Both the position numbers and the translations under genes were made by a program. From Streptococcus orisasini (lineage in GTDB: Bacteria > Bacillota > Bacilli > Lactobacillales > Streptococcaceae), in contig NZ_BCLE01000008.1 in NCBI RefSeq assembly GCF_001431045.1, forward strand, positions 1-42,649: 42,649 nt of DNA. The letters run 5' to 3'. Positions 1-8,742 of this stretch are shown here, one piece after another. The number at the start of each line of letters is the position of its first letter. The first letter of the stretch is position 1. The notes below the pieces were generated by a model. The model was given only the letters and a program-made list of their open reading frames with translations, was not told the origin of the DNA and did not search any database.

Positions 1-105
1 AAGCTTTAAGAGCTTGATGGCTTTTGAACTCAAAACTTATTTCAAAATTCTTCTTAAAAAAGAAAAAACTTGGCTGCCTTTGTTTTTTAGGCTCTCAAGC
101 AAATT

Positions 106-153
106 AAAAAAACCGCTAGAATCGTTGATAAGTCAACATTTCTAACGGTTTTT
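106..153 (-). terminator. Bidirectional terminator downstream of xfp
   Basis: Inverted repeat AAAAACCGCTAGAA / TTCTAACGGTTTTT with one mismatch and an 18-base loop. It carries T-runs on both strands, so it can end xfp transcription (minus strand) and any plus-strand transcript entering from the left. The first 105 bases hold no supported gene. Confidence 0.75.
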
Positions 154-213
154 ATTATTTAATCATCATCTAATATATGAGAGATAAGCAGGACTCTTTT
201 ATTTTAAGAGCAA

Positions 214-2577
214 TTATTCTAAGTTTTCCCACTGCCACTGATTAACTTCTGGAATATCATCGCCATGCTCCCGAATATACTGTCTGTGATAAGAAACTTT
301 CTCATCCATTGCTTGGGCAAATTCAGAAGCCCTATCTCCTAAGGCGGCCAGTGCGGCATCCTGAGCTAAGTGGAAACGGTCCAGTTCGGACAGCACCCGC
401 ATATCAAACGGCGTGGTGATATCTCCGTTTTCGCGGTAGCCGTGAACGTGAAGATTATGATTGTGCCGAGTGAAAAAGATATCCCTAATCATACCTTCAT
501 AGGCATGGAAAGCGAAAATGACAGGTTTATCTTTGGTAAAGACAGCATCGAATTCTTCATCGCTCAGACCTCTGGAATCTACGCTAGGATGGCGAAGTTT
601 CAGGATATCAACAACATTGACAAAACGAATTTTCAGCTCTGGAAATTCCTTGTGCAGAATGCTGATAGCTGCTAATGCTTCTAGGTTTGGTTCCGTTCCT
701 GCAGCTGCAAAGACCACATCAGGTTCCTGCCCCTTATCGGTAGAGGCCCAGTCAATCACCTTGTAACCTTTTTGAACCAATTCCTCAGCCTCCTGAGCAG
801 AATAGAATTGCGGACGAGGATGCTTAGAAGTCACGACTAAATTAATTTTATCTTCTGATTTCAAGGCCTTGTCCATAACAGCCAGCAAGGAATTGGTATC
901 TGCTGGCAGGTATTCACGGATAAATTCTGGTGTTTTTTCAGACAAGTGCGTTAAAATACCTGGATCCTGATGGGTATAGCCATTGTGATCTTGCTGGAAG
1001 ACAGTTGAGGTTGAAATTAAATTCAAAGATGGGTAATTTTTGCGCCAAGTAGTGTGCGTTTTGGATTTACGCAACCATTTAAAGTGCTGGGTAATCATTG
1101 TATCAACCACACGCAGGAAGGATTCATAGGAAGCAAAGAAGCCGTGGCGTCCTGTTAAAACATAGCCTTCCAAGAAGCCTTCTGCCTGATGTTCTGACAG
1201 CTGTGAATCAATCACACGCCCAGCAGGACTGAGCCATTCATCATAGCTTTCATCCCGGCGAGCCAGCCATTGACGGTCAGTCTTTTTAAACACTTCATTG
1301 AGACGATTGGATTTGGATTCGTCAGGACCAAAAATACGGAAATTATCAGGATTGGCTTCAACCAAATCAGCCGCATACTTCCCAAATTCTATCATGTCCT
1401 GAGCAACTACAGCACCTGGTTTTGTGGTATCTATAGCAAATTTCTTCCAATCGGCAGTGTTCATTGGTTTAAGGACACCTGCATTGGTGATTGGGTTGGT
1501 TGACATCCGCCGATCACCTTTTGGCGAAATAGCCGCAATTTCAGGCACTAAACGGCCAGTTTCATCAAACAGCTCTTCGGGCCGGTAAGATTTCAGCCAT
1601 TTCAAGAGAGCATCGACATGTTCCATGTGATGGGCATCGACCGGAATAGGGACTTGGTGAGCACGGAAACCGCCTTCGATAGGGGCACCTTCCCACTCTT
1701 TCGGACCTGTCCAGCCTTTAGGAATGCGAGCAACTAGTACTGGCCATGCTGGCATAGCTGCTTGGTCTGCCCGATTTTTGCGAGCTTTAGCCTGAATAGC
1801 TTTGATTTTTTCAACAGCTTCATCCAGTTTTTCAGCCATAAGTCGATGTGATTCAAGAGTTGGCTCCTTGACCTCAACAAAAATTGGATCCCATCCCAGA
1901 CCTTGGAAGAATTGCTGCAGTTCCTCATCTGTGCGGCGAGACAGAATGGTCGGATTGTGAATTTTTCCGCCGTTGAGATACAGGATCGGCAGAACCGCAC
2001 CATCATTAACAGGATTGATAAAGGTATTGGACAGCCAGCCGGCCATCAAAGGACCCGTCTCAGCCTCGCCATCACCAACAACCGTCGCAGCGATAACATC
2101 AGGATTATCCAGCACCGCACCTGTCGCATGTGACATGGCATAACCCAACTCACCACCTTCATGGATAGAACCCGGTGTTTCAGGAGCTGCGTGCGAAGCA
2201 ATGCCGCCTGGGAAAGAGAAGATTTTACAAAGTTTAGTGAAACCTTCTTCTGTCTGGGTGATTTCAGGATTTAATTCAGTATAACTGCCATCCAAATAAG
2301 AATTAGACACCATGACCTGCCCGCCGTGTCCAGGTCCTTCAATATAAAACATGTCTAAATCATACTTGTTAATGGCACGGTTCAAATGCGCATAGATAAA
2401 ATTTTGTCCCGGAACAGTGCCCCAGTGCCCGATAGGATGGACTTTGAGGTCATTTTGGGTCAGTTCTCTTTTTAACAGCGAATTATCCTTCAAGTACATC
2501 TGAGCTGCTGAGAGATAATTGGCTGCACGCCACCAAGCATCTACTTTCTTTAAATAGTCATCTGATTCAAAATTCAT
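214..2577 (-). CDS. xfp: Xylulose-5-phosphate/fructose-6-phosphate phosphoketolase
   Basis: 787 residues, the usual length of bacterial phosphoketolases. The enzyme is cytosolic and thiamine diphosphate dependent. It splits xylulose 5-phosphate (or fructose 6-phosphate) with phosphate into acetyl phosphate and glyceraldehyde 3-phosphate (or erythrose 4-phosphate). Visible family signatures are the N-terminal [11 protein letters not shown] and [17 protein letters not shown] segments, the TPP/metal motif [10 protein letters not shown] near residue 170, and a C-terminal region with [19 protein letters not shown]. An AAGGAGA ribosome site precedes the ATG. It lies 221 bases downstream of a polyol-phosphate dehydrogenase in the same direction, which suggests that it consumes xylulose 5-phosphate made by that operon. 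A 14-bp inverted repeat in the gap leaves it unclear whether it is co-transcribed. Family identity is certain; the physiological role is inferred. Confidence 0.97.
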   Translation of the reverse strand: MNFESDDYLKKVDAWWRAANYLSAAQMYLKDNSLLKRELTQNDLKVHPIGHWGTVPGQNFIYAHLNRAINKYDLDMFYIEGPGHGGQVMVSNSYLDGSYTELNPEITQTEEGFTKLCKIFSFPGGIASHAAPETPGSIHEGGELGYAMSHATGAVLDNPDVIAATVVGDGEAETGPLMAGWLSNTFINPVNDGAVLPILYLNGGKIHNPTILSRRTDEELQQFFQGLGWDPIFVEVKEPTLESHRLMAEKLDEAVEKIKAIQAKARKNRADQAAMPAWPVLVARIPKGWTGPKEWEGAPIEGGFRAHQVPIPVDAHHMEHVDALLKWLKSYRPEELFDETGRLVPEIAAISPKGDRRMSTNPITNAGVLKPMNTADWKKFAIDTTKPGAVVAQDMIEFGKYAADLVEANPDNFRIFGPDESKSNRLNEVFKKTDRQWLARRDESYDEWLSPAGRVIDSQLSEHQAEGFLEGYVLTGRHGFFASYESFLRVVDTMITQHFKWLRKSKTHTTWRKNYPSLNLISTSTVFQQDHNGYTHQDPGILTHLSEKTPEFIREYLPADTNSLLAVMDKALKSEDKINLVVTSKHPRPQFYSAQEAEELVQKGYKVIDWASTDKGQEPDVVFAAAGTEPNLEALAAISILHKEFPELKIRFVNVVDILKLRHPSVDSRGLSDEEFDAVFTKDKPVIFAFHAYEGMIRDIFFTRHNHNLHVHGYRENGDITTPFDMRVLSELDRFHLAQDAALAALGDRASEFAQAMDEKVSYHRQYIREHGDDIPEVNQWQWENLE

Positions 2578-2621
2578 AATCCTTATTCTCCTTGTGATTT
2601 TTTGAGCATATATGCCTTTAG

Positions 2622-2730
2622 AAAAAGGGTCTGGAGTCAGTCGAGTAAGAGGGATTCACCTCACCTTTATAATCTAAGGATAAGTCAAACTGAAATCAGC
2701 CAGCCTTAACTCTATTTCCAGACCCTTTTT
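2622..2730 (-). terminator. Long-loop inverted repeat between dehydrogenase and xfp
   Basis: Perfect 14-bp arms AAAAAGGGTCTGGA (2622-2635) and TCCAGACCCTTTTT (2717-2730), T-rich on either strand, enclose 81 bases. The arms look like an intrinsic terminator, but the loop is far longer than usual. It could terminate the dehydrogenase operon or fold as a cruciform. Confidence 0.45.
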
Positions 2731-2743
2731 GACCTTGTTCTCT

Positions 2744-2793
2744 TCAAAAATCAAAACTATAGCTTGTCGTCTAGTCTATTTTTGATTTTGATT
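2744..2793. repeat. Imperfect palindromic intergenic repeat
   Basis: CAAAAATCAAAACTATAG on the left faces CTAGTCTATTTTTGATTTTG on the right as an imperfect inverted repeat just downstream of the dehydrogenase stop codon. It resembles the small palindromic intergenic elements common in streptococci. No second copy was recognised in the window. Confidence 0.35.
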
Positions 2794-2798
2794 GAGTA

Positions 2799-3866
2799 TT
2801 AGTCTAATTCTCCGGGATTAGAAGCAATGAGAACTTTCAGCTCCTTACCGGCCATCATGGCTTCAAAAGCATCCCGCCAATGTTCCAAATCAAAGACCGC
2901 AGTTACCATTTTTTCTTCATTAATAGCACCCTTGCTTTCCAAATGAATCGCTATTGGCCAGTCATAAGGATTTTGTGACCGCGATCCTTGATAAGTGATT
3001 TCATGCTGAATGATGGTTCTTTCATCAAGTTCATTTAAATCTTTGGCAAAAAGTCCTACTTGCTGCAGTACGCCGCCTTTGCGAATCAGAGGAAGCGCCG
3101 CATTGACAGCAGGAATGGCACCTGAGCAGTCATAAACCTTGTCTACTCCCACACCATTAGTAACATCTGCTATAATTTGAGCCAGATCTTCTTCTTGTGT
3201 GTTGACAACAATATCGGCACCTAATTCTTTAGCAATTTTCAGCCGGTCGGCATCCTTGGTAACACCTGAAACGATGGTAAAGGCACCGATTTCTTTGGCA
3301 ATCTGCAAGGACAAAAGTCCCATAGGCCCAGGACCGATGATGAGAATGGTATCGTGGAAGTCAAGCGGCGTCAATTGATACATGGCATGTACGCAGGAAG
3401 CCAGCGGTTCTGACATGGCTGCCAATTTATAGCTGACATTATCCGGAAGAATATGCACACTTTCTTCGCGTGTCAGAACATAATTAGCCATGCTGCCAAA
3501 AGCTTTTGTACCAATTCCGGAGCGTTTTTCACATAAATTGTATTTTTTCTCTTTGCAGTAAGCACATTCGCCACAGGTATCAAAAGTGGTCTCGCTGGTA
3601 ACGCGGTCACCCACTTTGACCTTTGTCACATCCTCACCGACAGCCACGACCTGTCCGGAAAATTCATGTCCCAGTACTAAGGGAGTGACAGCATTTTTAT
3701 ATTCGCCTTTGTAGGTATGAATATCTGTCCCGCAAATACCCGTATAGGCTACCTTCATCAAGACACGATCCCCTTTGACCTCTGGAACATCAATTTCTTC
3801 CAAAGACATATGATCGAAACCGGGAGCTGATTTTAAAACAGCTTTCATCTTTTTGGGAACACTCAT
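2799..3866 (-). CDS. Zinc-dependent polyol-phosphate dehydrogenase (MDR family)
   Basis: 355 residues, a medium-chain zinc alcohol dehydrogenase. Catalytic zinc ligands are visible as Cys45 (GICGTD) and His67-Glu68 (LGHEF). Structural zinc cysteines are at 98, 101, 104 and 112 (CGECAYC...C), and the Rossmann motif GPGPMG is near residue 180. It starts at an ATG with GGAGGAG upstream and lies 48 bases after the EIIC gene, so it is probably the last gene of the PTS operon. Because PTS uptake phosphorylates its sugar, the likely substrate is a polyol phosphate. Relatives include galactitol-1-phosphate, D-arabitol-phosphate and xylitol-phosphate dehydrogenases. The neighbouring phosphoketolase favours a pentitol phosphate giving xylulose 5-phosphate, but sequence alone does not settle the substrate. 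Confidence 0.85.
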   Translation of the reverse strand: MSVPKKMKAVLKSAPGFDHMSLEEIDVPEVKGDRVLMKVAYTGICGTDIHTYKGEYKNAVTPLVLGHEFSGQVVAVGEDVTKVKVGDRVTSETTFDTCGECAYCKEKKYNLCEKRSGIGTKAFGSMANYVLTREESVHILPDNVSYKLAAMSEPLASCVHAMYQLTPLDFHDTILIIGPGPMGLLSLQIAKEIGAFTIVSGVTKDADRLKIAKELGADIVVNTQEEDLAQIIADVTNGVGVDKVYDCSGAIPAVNAALPLIRKGGVLQQVGLFAKDLNELDERTIIQHEITYQGSRSQNPYDWPIAIHLESKGAINEEKMVTAVFDLEHWRDAFEAMMAGKELKVLIASNPGELD

Positions 3867-3914
3867 TTAAATCTCCTCCATATCTAATGATTTATAGTAA
3901 TAATGAAATGACTT

Positions 3915-5183
3915 TTAAAAAATTGATTTAACTAACTCTGATAGCTTAAGGAAGATCCAGTTAAGCAGATTTCCGCCCGTATCAAAGTTGGAAATTTGCG
4001 AAGCGCCTTTAGGGAATTTGACAACCCCTTCTGCCATTTTTGTCATAACAGGTGCATAGTCAGTTGCCATCCACAAAGCAAAGGTAATAACAACAGTCAA
4101 GGCAATAACTGAATGCAGGATATTTCCTTTTCGAGTTGGGACAACCAAGGCAGCAAAGAAAGGAATTGTTGCTAAGTCGGCAAAAGGCAGCACGCGGTTA
4201 CCCGGCAGCAAAACAGCAATAAGCAGTGTAATAGGAACCATCAAGAGACCTGTTGACAGTGCTGCTGGAGAACCTGTTGCAAGAGCTGCATCCATTCCCA
4301 AGAAGATTTCACGGTCAGCGTAACGTTTTTGTAGCATTGACTGAGCAGCTTCCTGAATAGGAATGAGTCCTTCCATAAGAATCTTAACCATGCGCGGCAG
4401 AATAAACATAACCGCACCCATAGCCATGGCTGTTTGAAGGATTTTGGTAACGTTATAGCCGCCTAGAATTGCGAGCGCTCCGCCAATAATAATTCCCATG
4501 ATCATTGGTTCACCAAAGATGCCAAAGCGTTTTTGAATGGTTTCGGGTTTGACATCAAGTTTGCCGATACCAGGAATTTTGCTGACAGCCCAGGCAATAG
4601 GAATACCAAGAATGGCATAGCCTTGAGCAGAACCTGTTGATATCGAAACCCCTTCAAGTCCATAATATTCCTGAACATAAGGAGCTGTTTTATCGGCAAT
4701 AATCTGAACAATGATGGTATAGCCAATCCCGCAGACAATGCCCCAGAAAAAGCTCTTAGTCACGATATAACCAGTGGCTGCTGCCGCACTCATATGCCAG
4801 TAATTCCAAATATCAATATTGAGTGTTTTGGTCCAATTGAAGGCCAGCATGATGAGGTTGACAAGCAAGATGACCGGTATCATTACCGCCGCAATCGGAT
4901 GAGCCCAGGTTGCTGCTGAGACTGCTGGCCAGCCGGCATCCACAATGGTAAGTTCCAAGCCAAATCTCTCAACCATGGCCTGCGCTGCAGGACCAACATT
5001 GTCGGACAAGAGTCCTAATACCAGACTAATCCCTAACATACCGATCCCTACAGTCAAGCCTGATGTAATAGCATTGCGCACCGGAACTCGAAAGATAACT
5101 GCCAAAGTAAAAATGATTATCGGCAGCACTACGCTTGAGCCCATATTCAAAATACCTTGAACAACAGTTGTTAATGTATCCAT
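3915..5183 (-). CDS. PTS EIIC, galactitol (Gat) family polyol permease
   Basis: 422 residues, strongly hydrophobic with about ten or more membrane segments. It resembles the galactitol-type EIIC family (GatC/PTS_EIIC_Gat). Recognisable parts are the N-terminal segment ending in FRVPVRNAI, the long loop around WPAVSAATWAHP, and MVPITLLIAVLLPGNRVLPF in the C-terminal third. It forms the sugar channel of the PTS and works with the EIIB and EIIA encoded just upstream. The ATG follows AAAAGGAGACG. Family members transport galactitol, D-arabitol, xylitol and other polyols, so the substrate cannot be read directly. The downstream dehydrogenase and phosphoketolase suggest a pentitol. Confidence 0.88.
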   Translation of the reverse strand: MDTLTTVVQGILNMGSSVVLPIIIFTLAVIFRVPVRNAITSGLTVGIGMLGISLVLGLLSDNVGPAAQAMVERFGLELTIVDAGWPAVSAATWAHPIAAVMIPVILLVNLIMLAFNWTKTLNIDIWNYWHMSAAAATGYIVTKSFFWGIVCGIGYTIIVQIIADKTAPYVQEYYGLEGVSISTGSAQGYAILGIPIAWAVSKIPGIGKLDVKPETIQKRFGIFGEPMIMGIIIGGALAILGGYNVTKILQTAMAMGAVMFILPRMVKILMEGLIPIQEAAQSMLQKRYADREIFLGMDAALATGSPAALSTGLLMVPITLLIAVLLPGNRVLPFADLATIPFFAALVVPTRKGNILHSVIALTVVITFALWMATDYAPVMTKMAEGVVKFPKGASQISNFDTGGNLLNWIFLKLSELVKSIF

Positions 5184-5220
5184 AATCGTCTCCTTTTAAA
5201 TAATAATGAAGTACTGCAAA

Positions 5221-5520
5221 TTATTGATTAGCCTGTATTTTAGCCACTTCTTCCAAAATTTGAGCTTCAACCTTATCCTGTCCGATTCCTGTTAAGAAAG
5301 CCATTGCTTTGATAGCAGGGATTTTATATTCTGTCGGCAGCATAGTTGTCGTAATCAATAAATCGTTTGAATCCTGCTTAGACGCGGCTTCTGCGATTTT
5401 AATCTGCGTGATTTGGGCATCAATATGATTGCGTGTAAACAAATCTTCAATCTTTTTCATAACAACGGTAGAAGTTGCTATTCCTGCACCGCAGGCTACC
5501 AATACTTTAATTTTTGACAT
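5221..5520 (-). CDS. PTS EIIB, galactitol/polyol family
   Basis: 99 residues, a soluble EIIB domain. The phosphorylation site is Cys10 in the P-loop VLVACGAGIATSTVV, typical of EIIB proteins of the lactose/galactitol fold. It takes phosphate from EIIA and passes it to the substrate bound by EIIC. It lies 12 bases after the EIIA gene and 37 before EIIC, preceded by AAAGGAGACG, as expected for co-translated PTS subunits. Confidence 0.9.
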   Translation of the reverse strand: MSKIKVLVACGAGIATSTVVMKKIEDLFTRNHIDAQITQIKIAEAASKQDSNDLLITTTMLPTEYKIPAIKAMAFLTGIGQDKVEAQILEEVAKIQANQ

Positions 5521-5532
5521 AATGCGTCTCCT

Positions 5533-6006
5533 TTAAATGTTATTTGTTTTTACAATAGTTACAATGGCTTCTGCAGAACGAGCCTTCCTTATTTGAGCTA
5601 ATATTTCTGAATTCTGCAGCAACCCCATCAGCGACTGGAGCATTTCAAGCTGAGCGTGAGGCTCTTTCAGCCCCAAAACAAAGACAATCTCAGCAGCCAC
5701 CGATTGATTAAAATCTTCCATACTTACAAAAGTAACTGGATGTGTTGTGACAATGGCAACGAATTCTTTTTTGATGCACTCAGCATCGGTATGAGGAATG
5801 GCAACGCCCATTTTTTCCAGCTGCAGACCTGTTGGAAAATTCTTTTCCCGTTCTATAATTTTTTCCAGAAAAGTATTATGGACATAACCCAAATCCAAGG
5901 ATTTTTCATAAATGGTTGCAAACATATCATCGCTTGATTCAAAGTTTTCATTAACAAAAATGAGCTTTGGCGTTATATAATCTTCAAGTTTCATTTTTTC
6001 AGTCAT
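5533..6006 (-). CDS. PTS EIIA, fructose/mannitol/galactitol type
   Basis: 157 residues from the chosen start (MTEKMKLED). A longer reading frame begins 18 bases upstream, but that ATG overlaps the AAAGGAG ribosome site, which is correctly spaced for the start given here. It is an EIIA type 2 domain with the phospho-accepting histidine at His72 in MGVAIPHTD. It receives phosphate from HPr and donates it to EIIB. It lies 32 bases after the regulator gene, which carries its own EIIA-like and EIIB-like domains, so operon induction probably tracks the phosphorylation state of this PTS. Confidence 0.9.
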   Translation of the reverse strand: MTEKMKLEDYITPKLIFVNENFESSDDMFATIYEKSLDLGYVHNTFLEKIIEREKNFPTGLQLEKMGVAIPHTDAECIKKEFVAIVTTHPVTFVSMEDFNQSVAAEIVFVLGLKEPHAQLEMLQSLMGLLQNSEILAQIRKARSAEAIVTIVKTNNI

Positions 6007-6038
6007 TATGTTAACTCCTTTCATTCTTATCGGCTTTT

Positions 6039-7976
6039 TTACAATAATTCTATAAAGTCAGAGACAGTCGAGGAATGCCACAATTTATCGATATATTCCG
6101 AACTGTCTATCTTAGAATAAATGCTTATTAAAGCATCCTTGTAAAAAAATTCATCCTCCTGAGACATCGAAATTAACATAATCACCTTAACCATATTACT
6201 TCCCCAGCGAATAGGTTTTTTCAACGTCATCATCACTAACTGAGATTCACTCACAGCAACCGGCAAAGCATGAGGAAGCGCTATTCCGGTATAAACACTA
6301 GTGCTTCCTAGATCCTCACGAATCAATATAGATTGGTGATACAGTTGATTCTTGCGGTTCTGATCTGTTGACTTCTCAACAAGAAAATCAATGCAGTCAT
6401 TGACTGTCCGTTTATCAACTTTTAAAAAGACATTCTTTCCGATCAGCTGATGAATCAGAGATTTGGTATAAACCTCCTTGTTTTCTATAACAGACAGAAC
6501 CCGTCTGTTGCCCTTTTGAAGCTGTAGATATTGATTTTGTAAATTTTCCAAATCAGCATCGGTTAAGACAGGACTGATAAAAACAACCTTGGATTCATCA
6601 ACCTCTATATCTGACAGTGAAATGGAACTGATAATCATATCTGCCTGTTTAATCTTGGCCTGTGTCAGTTCACTGGCATCAATTTTTATCAGGTGATCAA
6701 AATTTGAGATGACATGCGACAAAGATGTCATAATCAGCTCAGTTGTCGCTAATCCCTGAGGACAGACCACATAAATCATCAAAGGTTTAGCCAGTTTCTC
6801 AATAGCTATTTCAAAATGCACCGTCAAAAAGGCCATCTCACCATCTGTAATATCGATAGAAAAGGCATCTGACAATTCACGGCAGGACAGCCAAACGATA
6901 TTGTAAAGAACACTGTATTTCTTTTTAATTTCCTCAGTGATATCACTGTTGACCATAATCTTATTTTTCAGACGAAAAATCATGGGCTGCACGTGACTGA
7001 CAAGCATTTTAAAAAGATGGTGATCTCCTCTCAGATCAATACTGAGGAGCTGACTGACGCGATCAATCAGATTGTTGATGATATTATTAATCTGATCGCC
7101 GACAATCAAGTCATTGGTCTCATAGCCAACCGAAAGCAAGGTATAGGAGAGATTAATAATCTCTAATAAGGGCATGGACTTATCTTTTAAGCAGACAAAT
7201 TCTCTGAATAAATCGCCGGCAAAGGTATAGACTTCATAATAAGAAAGGTCATTGACGAAGTGGAGCATCTCGCTTGATACGATTGCATTACCGTTTAGAT
7301 AGCGCATCTTGGCAATCAGCAAATCAACAATTAAATAAATACTGTACTGCTCACTCAGAATAAAATGATAAGTCGCTGCATAATGATTGACAATTGAAAT
7401 CACACGCTCTATTTCTTCTTTTGAGAAAAAATAGGTAAACTGACTAGTATGAGTGATGGTATGCCGACTTAAGTGAAACTCTGTTATCAAGTAATTTCTC
7501 AGAAACTTTCTTATTTCCTGTTCCTGTCCGACAATTCTATACTTGCCGTTATGGCGCTCCATGTGAATCTTATAAACTGCAAACTTGTTTTCTAATTTAT
7601 CAATATCCCTCCTTACTGAGGTTTCGCTGACGAAATACTGAACAGACCAATCAACGATGTCTATCTCTTTTTCATCAAAGAAAAGAGATTTTAACAATAG
7701 ATACTCTCTAGAAATATCATTCATTTCCTCAGTATGAAAATGATTTAGCAACTCTGCCAGATGTTTCTTTTCATTGGCATTAACAGCCAAACGTATCCCG
7801 CGCCTAGGAATTTTTTCGATTTTATTAGATAGCTCTTCTATCTCTCTATTTAAGAAAGATAAATCTGAATAAATGGTTTTTGTCGAGACCGAATACTTAT
7901 TAGCCAGTGTTTTGCCGGCCATAAAATCATCTGTCAGCAGCAAATCTCGTAAAATACTTACCTGTCTGTAATTCAC
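6039..7976 (-). CDS. PRD-containing PTS-responsive transcriptional activator (MtlR/LicR type)
   Basis: 645 residues with the full architecture of MtlR/LicR-type activators. An N-terminal helix-turn-helix (about residues 5-60, with SVSTKTIYSDL) is followed by a second one (about 110-150, with SETSVRRDIDKL). Two PTS regulation domains follow (about 180-400), then an EIIB-Gat-like domain with a cysteine in YVVCPQGLATTE (about 410), and a C-terminal EIIA domain with the active-site histidine in GIALPHALP. HPr, EIIA and EIIB would tune it by phosphorylation so that it activates the operon when substrate is present. The start is GTG, with AAAGGGGA upstream. It is first in the operon, so it probably controls its own synthesis, and a perfect cre box lies in its promoter. 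Confidence 0.9.
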   Translation of the reverse strand: MNYRQVSILRDLLLTDDFMAGKTLANKYSVSTKTIYSDLSFLNREIEELSNKIEKIPRRGIRLAVNANEKKHLAELLNHFHTEEMNDISREYLLLKSLFFDEKEIDIVDWSVQYFVSETSVRRDIDKLENKFAVYKIHMERHNGKYRIVGQEQEIRKFLRNYLITEFHLSRHTITHTSQFTYFFSKEEIERVISIVNHYAATYHFILSEQYSIYLIVDLLIAKMRYLNGNAIVSSEMLHFVNDLSYYEVYTFAGDLFREFVCLKDKSMPLLEIINLSYTLLSVGYETNDLIVGDQINNIINNLIDRVSQLLSIDLRGDHHLFKMLVSHVQPMIFRLKNKIMVNSDITEEIKKKYSVLYNIVWLSCRELSDAFSIDITDGEMAFLTVHFEIAIEKLAKPLMIYVVCPQGLATTELIMTSLSHVISNFDHLIKIDASELTQAKIKQADMIISSISLSDIEVDESKVVFISPVLTDADLENLQNQYLQLQKGNRRVLSVIENKEVYTKSLIHQLIGKNVFLKVDKRTVNDCIDFLVEKSTDQNRKNQLYHQSILIREDLGSTSVYTGIALPHALPVAVSESQLVMMTLKKPIRWGSNMVKVIMLISMSQEDEFFYKDALISIYSKIDSSEYIDKLWHSSTVSDFIELL

Positions 7977-8004
7977 ACCTTATCCCCCTTTCTTTGATAT
8001 TTTC

Positions 8005-8039
8005 ATTATAAATGTTTGCGCTTACAAAACAAAGCCAAA
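8005..8039 (-). promoter_or_regulatory. Promoter of the polyol PTS operon with CcpA (cre) box
   Basis: On the minus strand a TATAAT -10 (8010-8005) is preceded by only a poor -35. The sequence TTGTAAGCGCAAACA (8027-8013) matches the cre consensus WTGNAANCGNWNNCW at every position and sits directly upstream of the -10. A second, degenerate cre-like site (two mismatches) is at 8056-8070. Binding here should block the promoter when preferred sugars are present. The poor -35 fits a promoter that needs the PRD activator. Confidence 0.7.
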
Positions 8040-8156
8040 TTAGTTCCTCATTAATGTGGAAGCGCTGCTAAATCCATTGTTATTGCTTTATCACCCTATT
8101 ATCAGATTTTTCATAACTGTTTAATTTAATTAAAGCAGAAAGCTAAAAGCGCTCAA

Positions 8157-8186
8157 ATAAAAAAGACCAAGAACTACTCTCAGTCT
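8157..8186 (-). terminator. Terminator (minus strand) upstream of the polyol operon
   Basis: Read on the minus strand, GACTGAGA-gtag-TTCTTGGTC folds with two wobble pairs and is followed by CTTTTTTAT. No intact minus-strand gene ends here. A 24-codon open stretch ends at 8202, just before it, and may be a gene relic. The terminator would insulate the polyol promoter from the island to its right. Confidence 0.45.
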
Positions 8187-8488
8187 CTAAACTTATAAAA
8201 TTTATTCTTTGCGGATGATAACTTTACCATCATGGCTGTCTTTCCCATGTCTATTCTTTAGGAAATTTGATTGAAATTAAATTTATCTCTATTTTTAGTC
8301 AAAGCTAAAATTATTCTCATTTAAAAACGATTGAAATCTAATTTTTTTTCTTTTTTCGCAGTAGTAACGTATTTTTTTCGTTTTTCTAACAATGCCGCTT
8401 TGGGGGTTCACAAGCAGATGACAAGATTGTAAAATGACCATGTCAGGCAAAAAACCTGCAATAAAAAAGAAAATAGAAGGGGTATACT

Positions 8489-8692
8489 ATGACAACTCAA
8501 GCATTGGAACAATTTGAAAACATGAACGCTCAAGCACTCGCTGCTGTAGAAGGTGGTAATTGGCTTAGTAATGTCGGTCGATGGGCTTATAACAATCCTG
8601 GAGAAGCTGCTCTTGTGACTTCTTGGCTCATTAGTCCAGCAACTGGAATAATTGGTACAGGTGTTTACAACGGTTACCATTCAACTCGGTAG
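8489..8692 (+). CDS. Double-glycine bacteriocin-like prepeptide 1
   Basis: 67 residues. The first 23 form a double-glycine leader ending VEGG, with hydrophobic residues at the usual positions and an N-terminus (MTTQALEQF) close to that of the mutacin IV peptide NlmA as I recall it. The predicted mature peptide has 44 residues beginning NWLSNVGRW. It has no cysteine, contains three tryptophans, and carries a GxxxG motif (GVYNG) near its C-terminus. These are features of class IIb two-peptide bacteriocins. GAAGGGG lies 7 bases before the ATG. A second double-glycine peptide follows 50 bases downstream. An ABC transporter with a C39 peptidase domain would remove the leader during export, but none is encoded here. 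Confidence 0.85.
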   Translation: MTTQALEQFENMNAQALAAVEGGNWLSNVGRWAYNNPGEAALVTSWLISPATGIIGTGVYNGYHSTR

Positions 8693-8742
8693 ATTTAACG
8701 ACAATTCAAAAAAGATTAATGTGAAAGAAAGAGGTTTATCAT

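Noticed and set aside
5533..6024. EIIA start 18 bases further upstream
   Set aside because: That ATG overlaps the AAAGGAG ribosome site, which is correctly spaced for the start at 6006.
8408..8680. 90-residue minus-strand reading frame across bacteriocin prepeptide 1
   Set aside because: Complete overlap with a clear double-glycine prepeptide gene; no ribosome site and no recognisable protein features.
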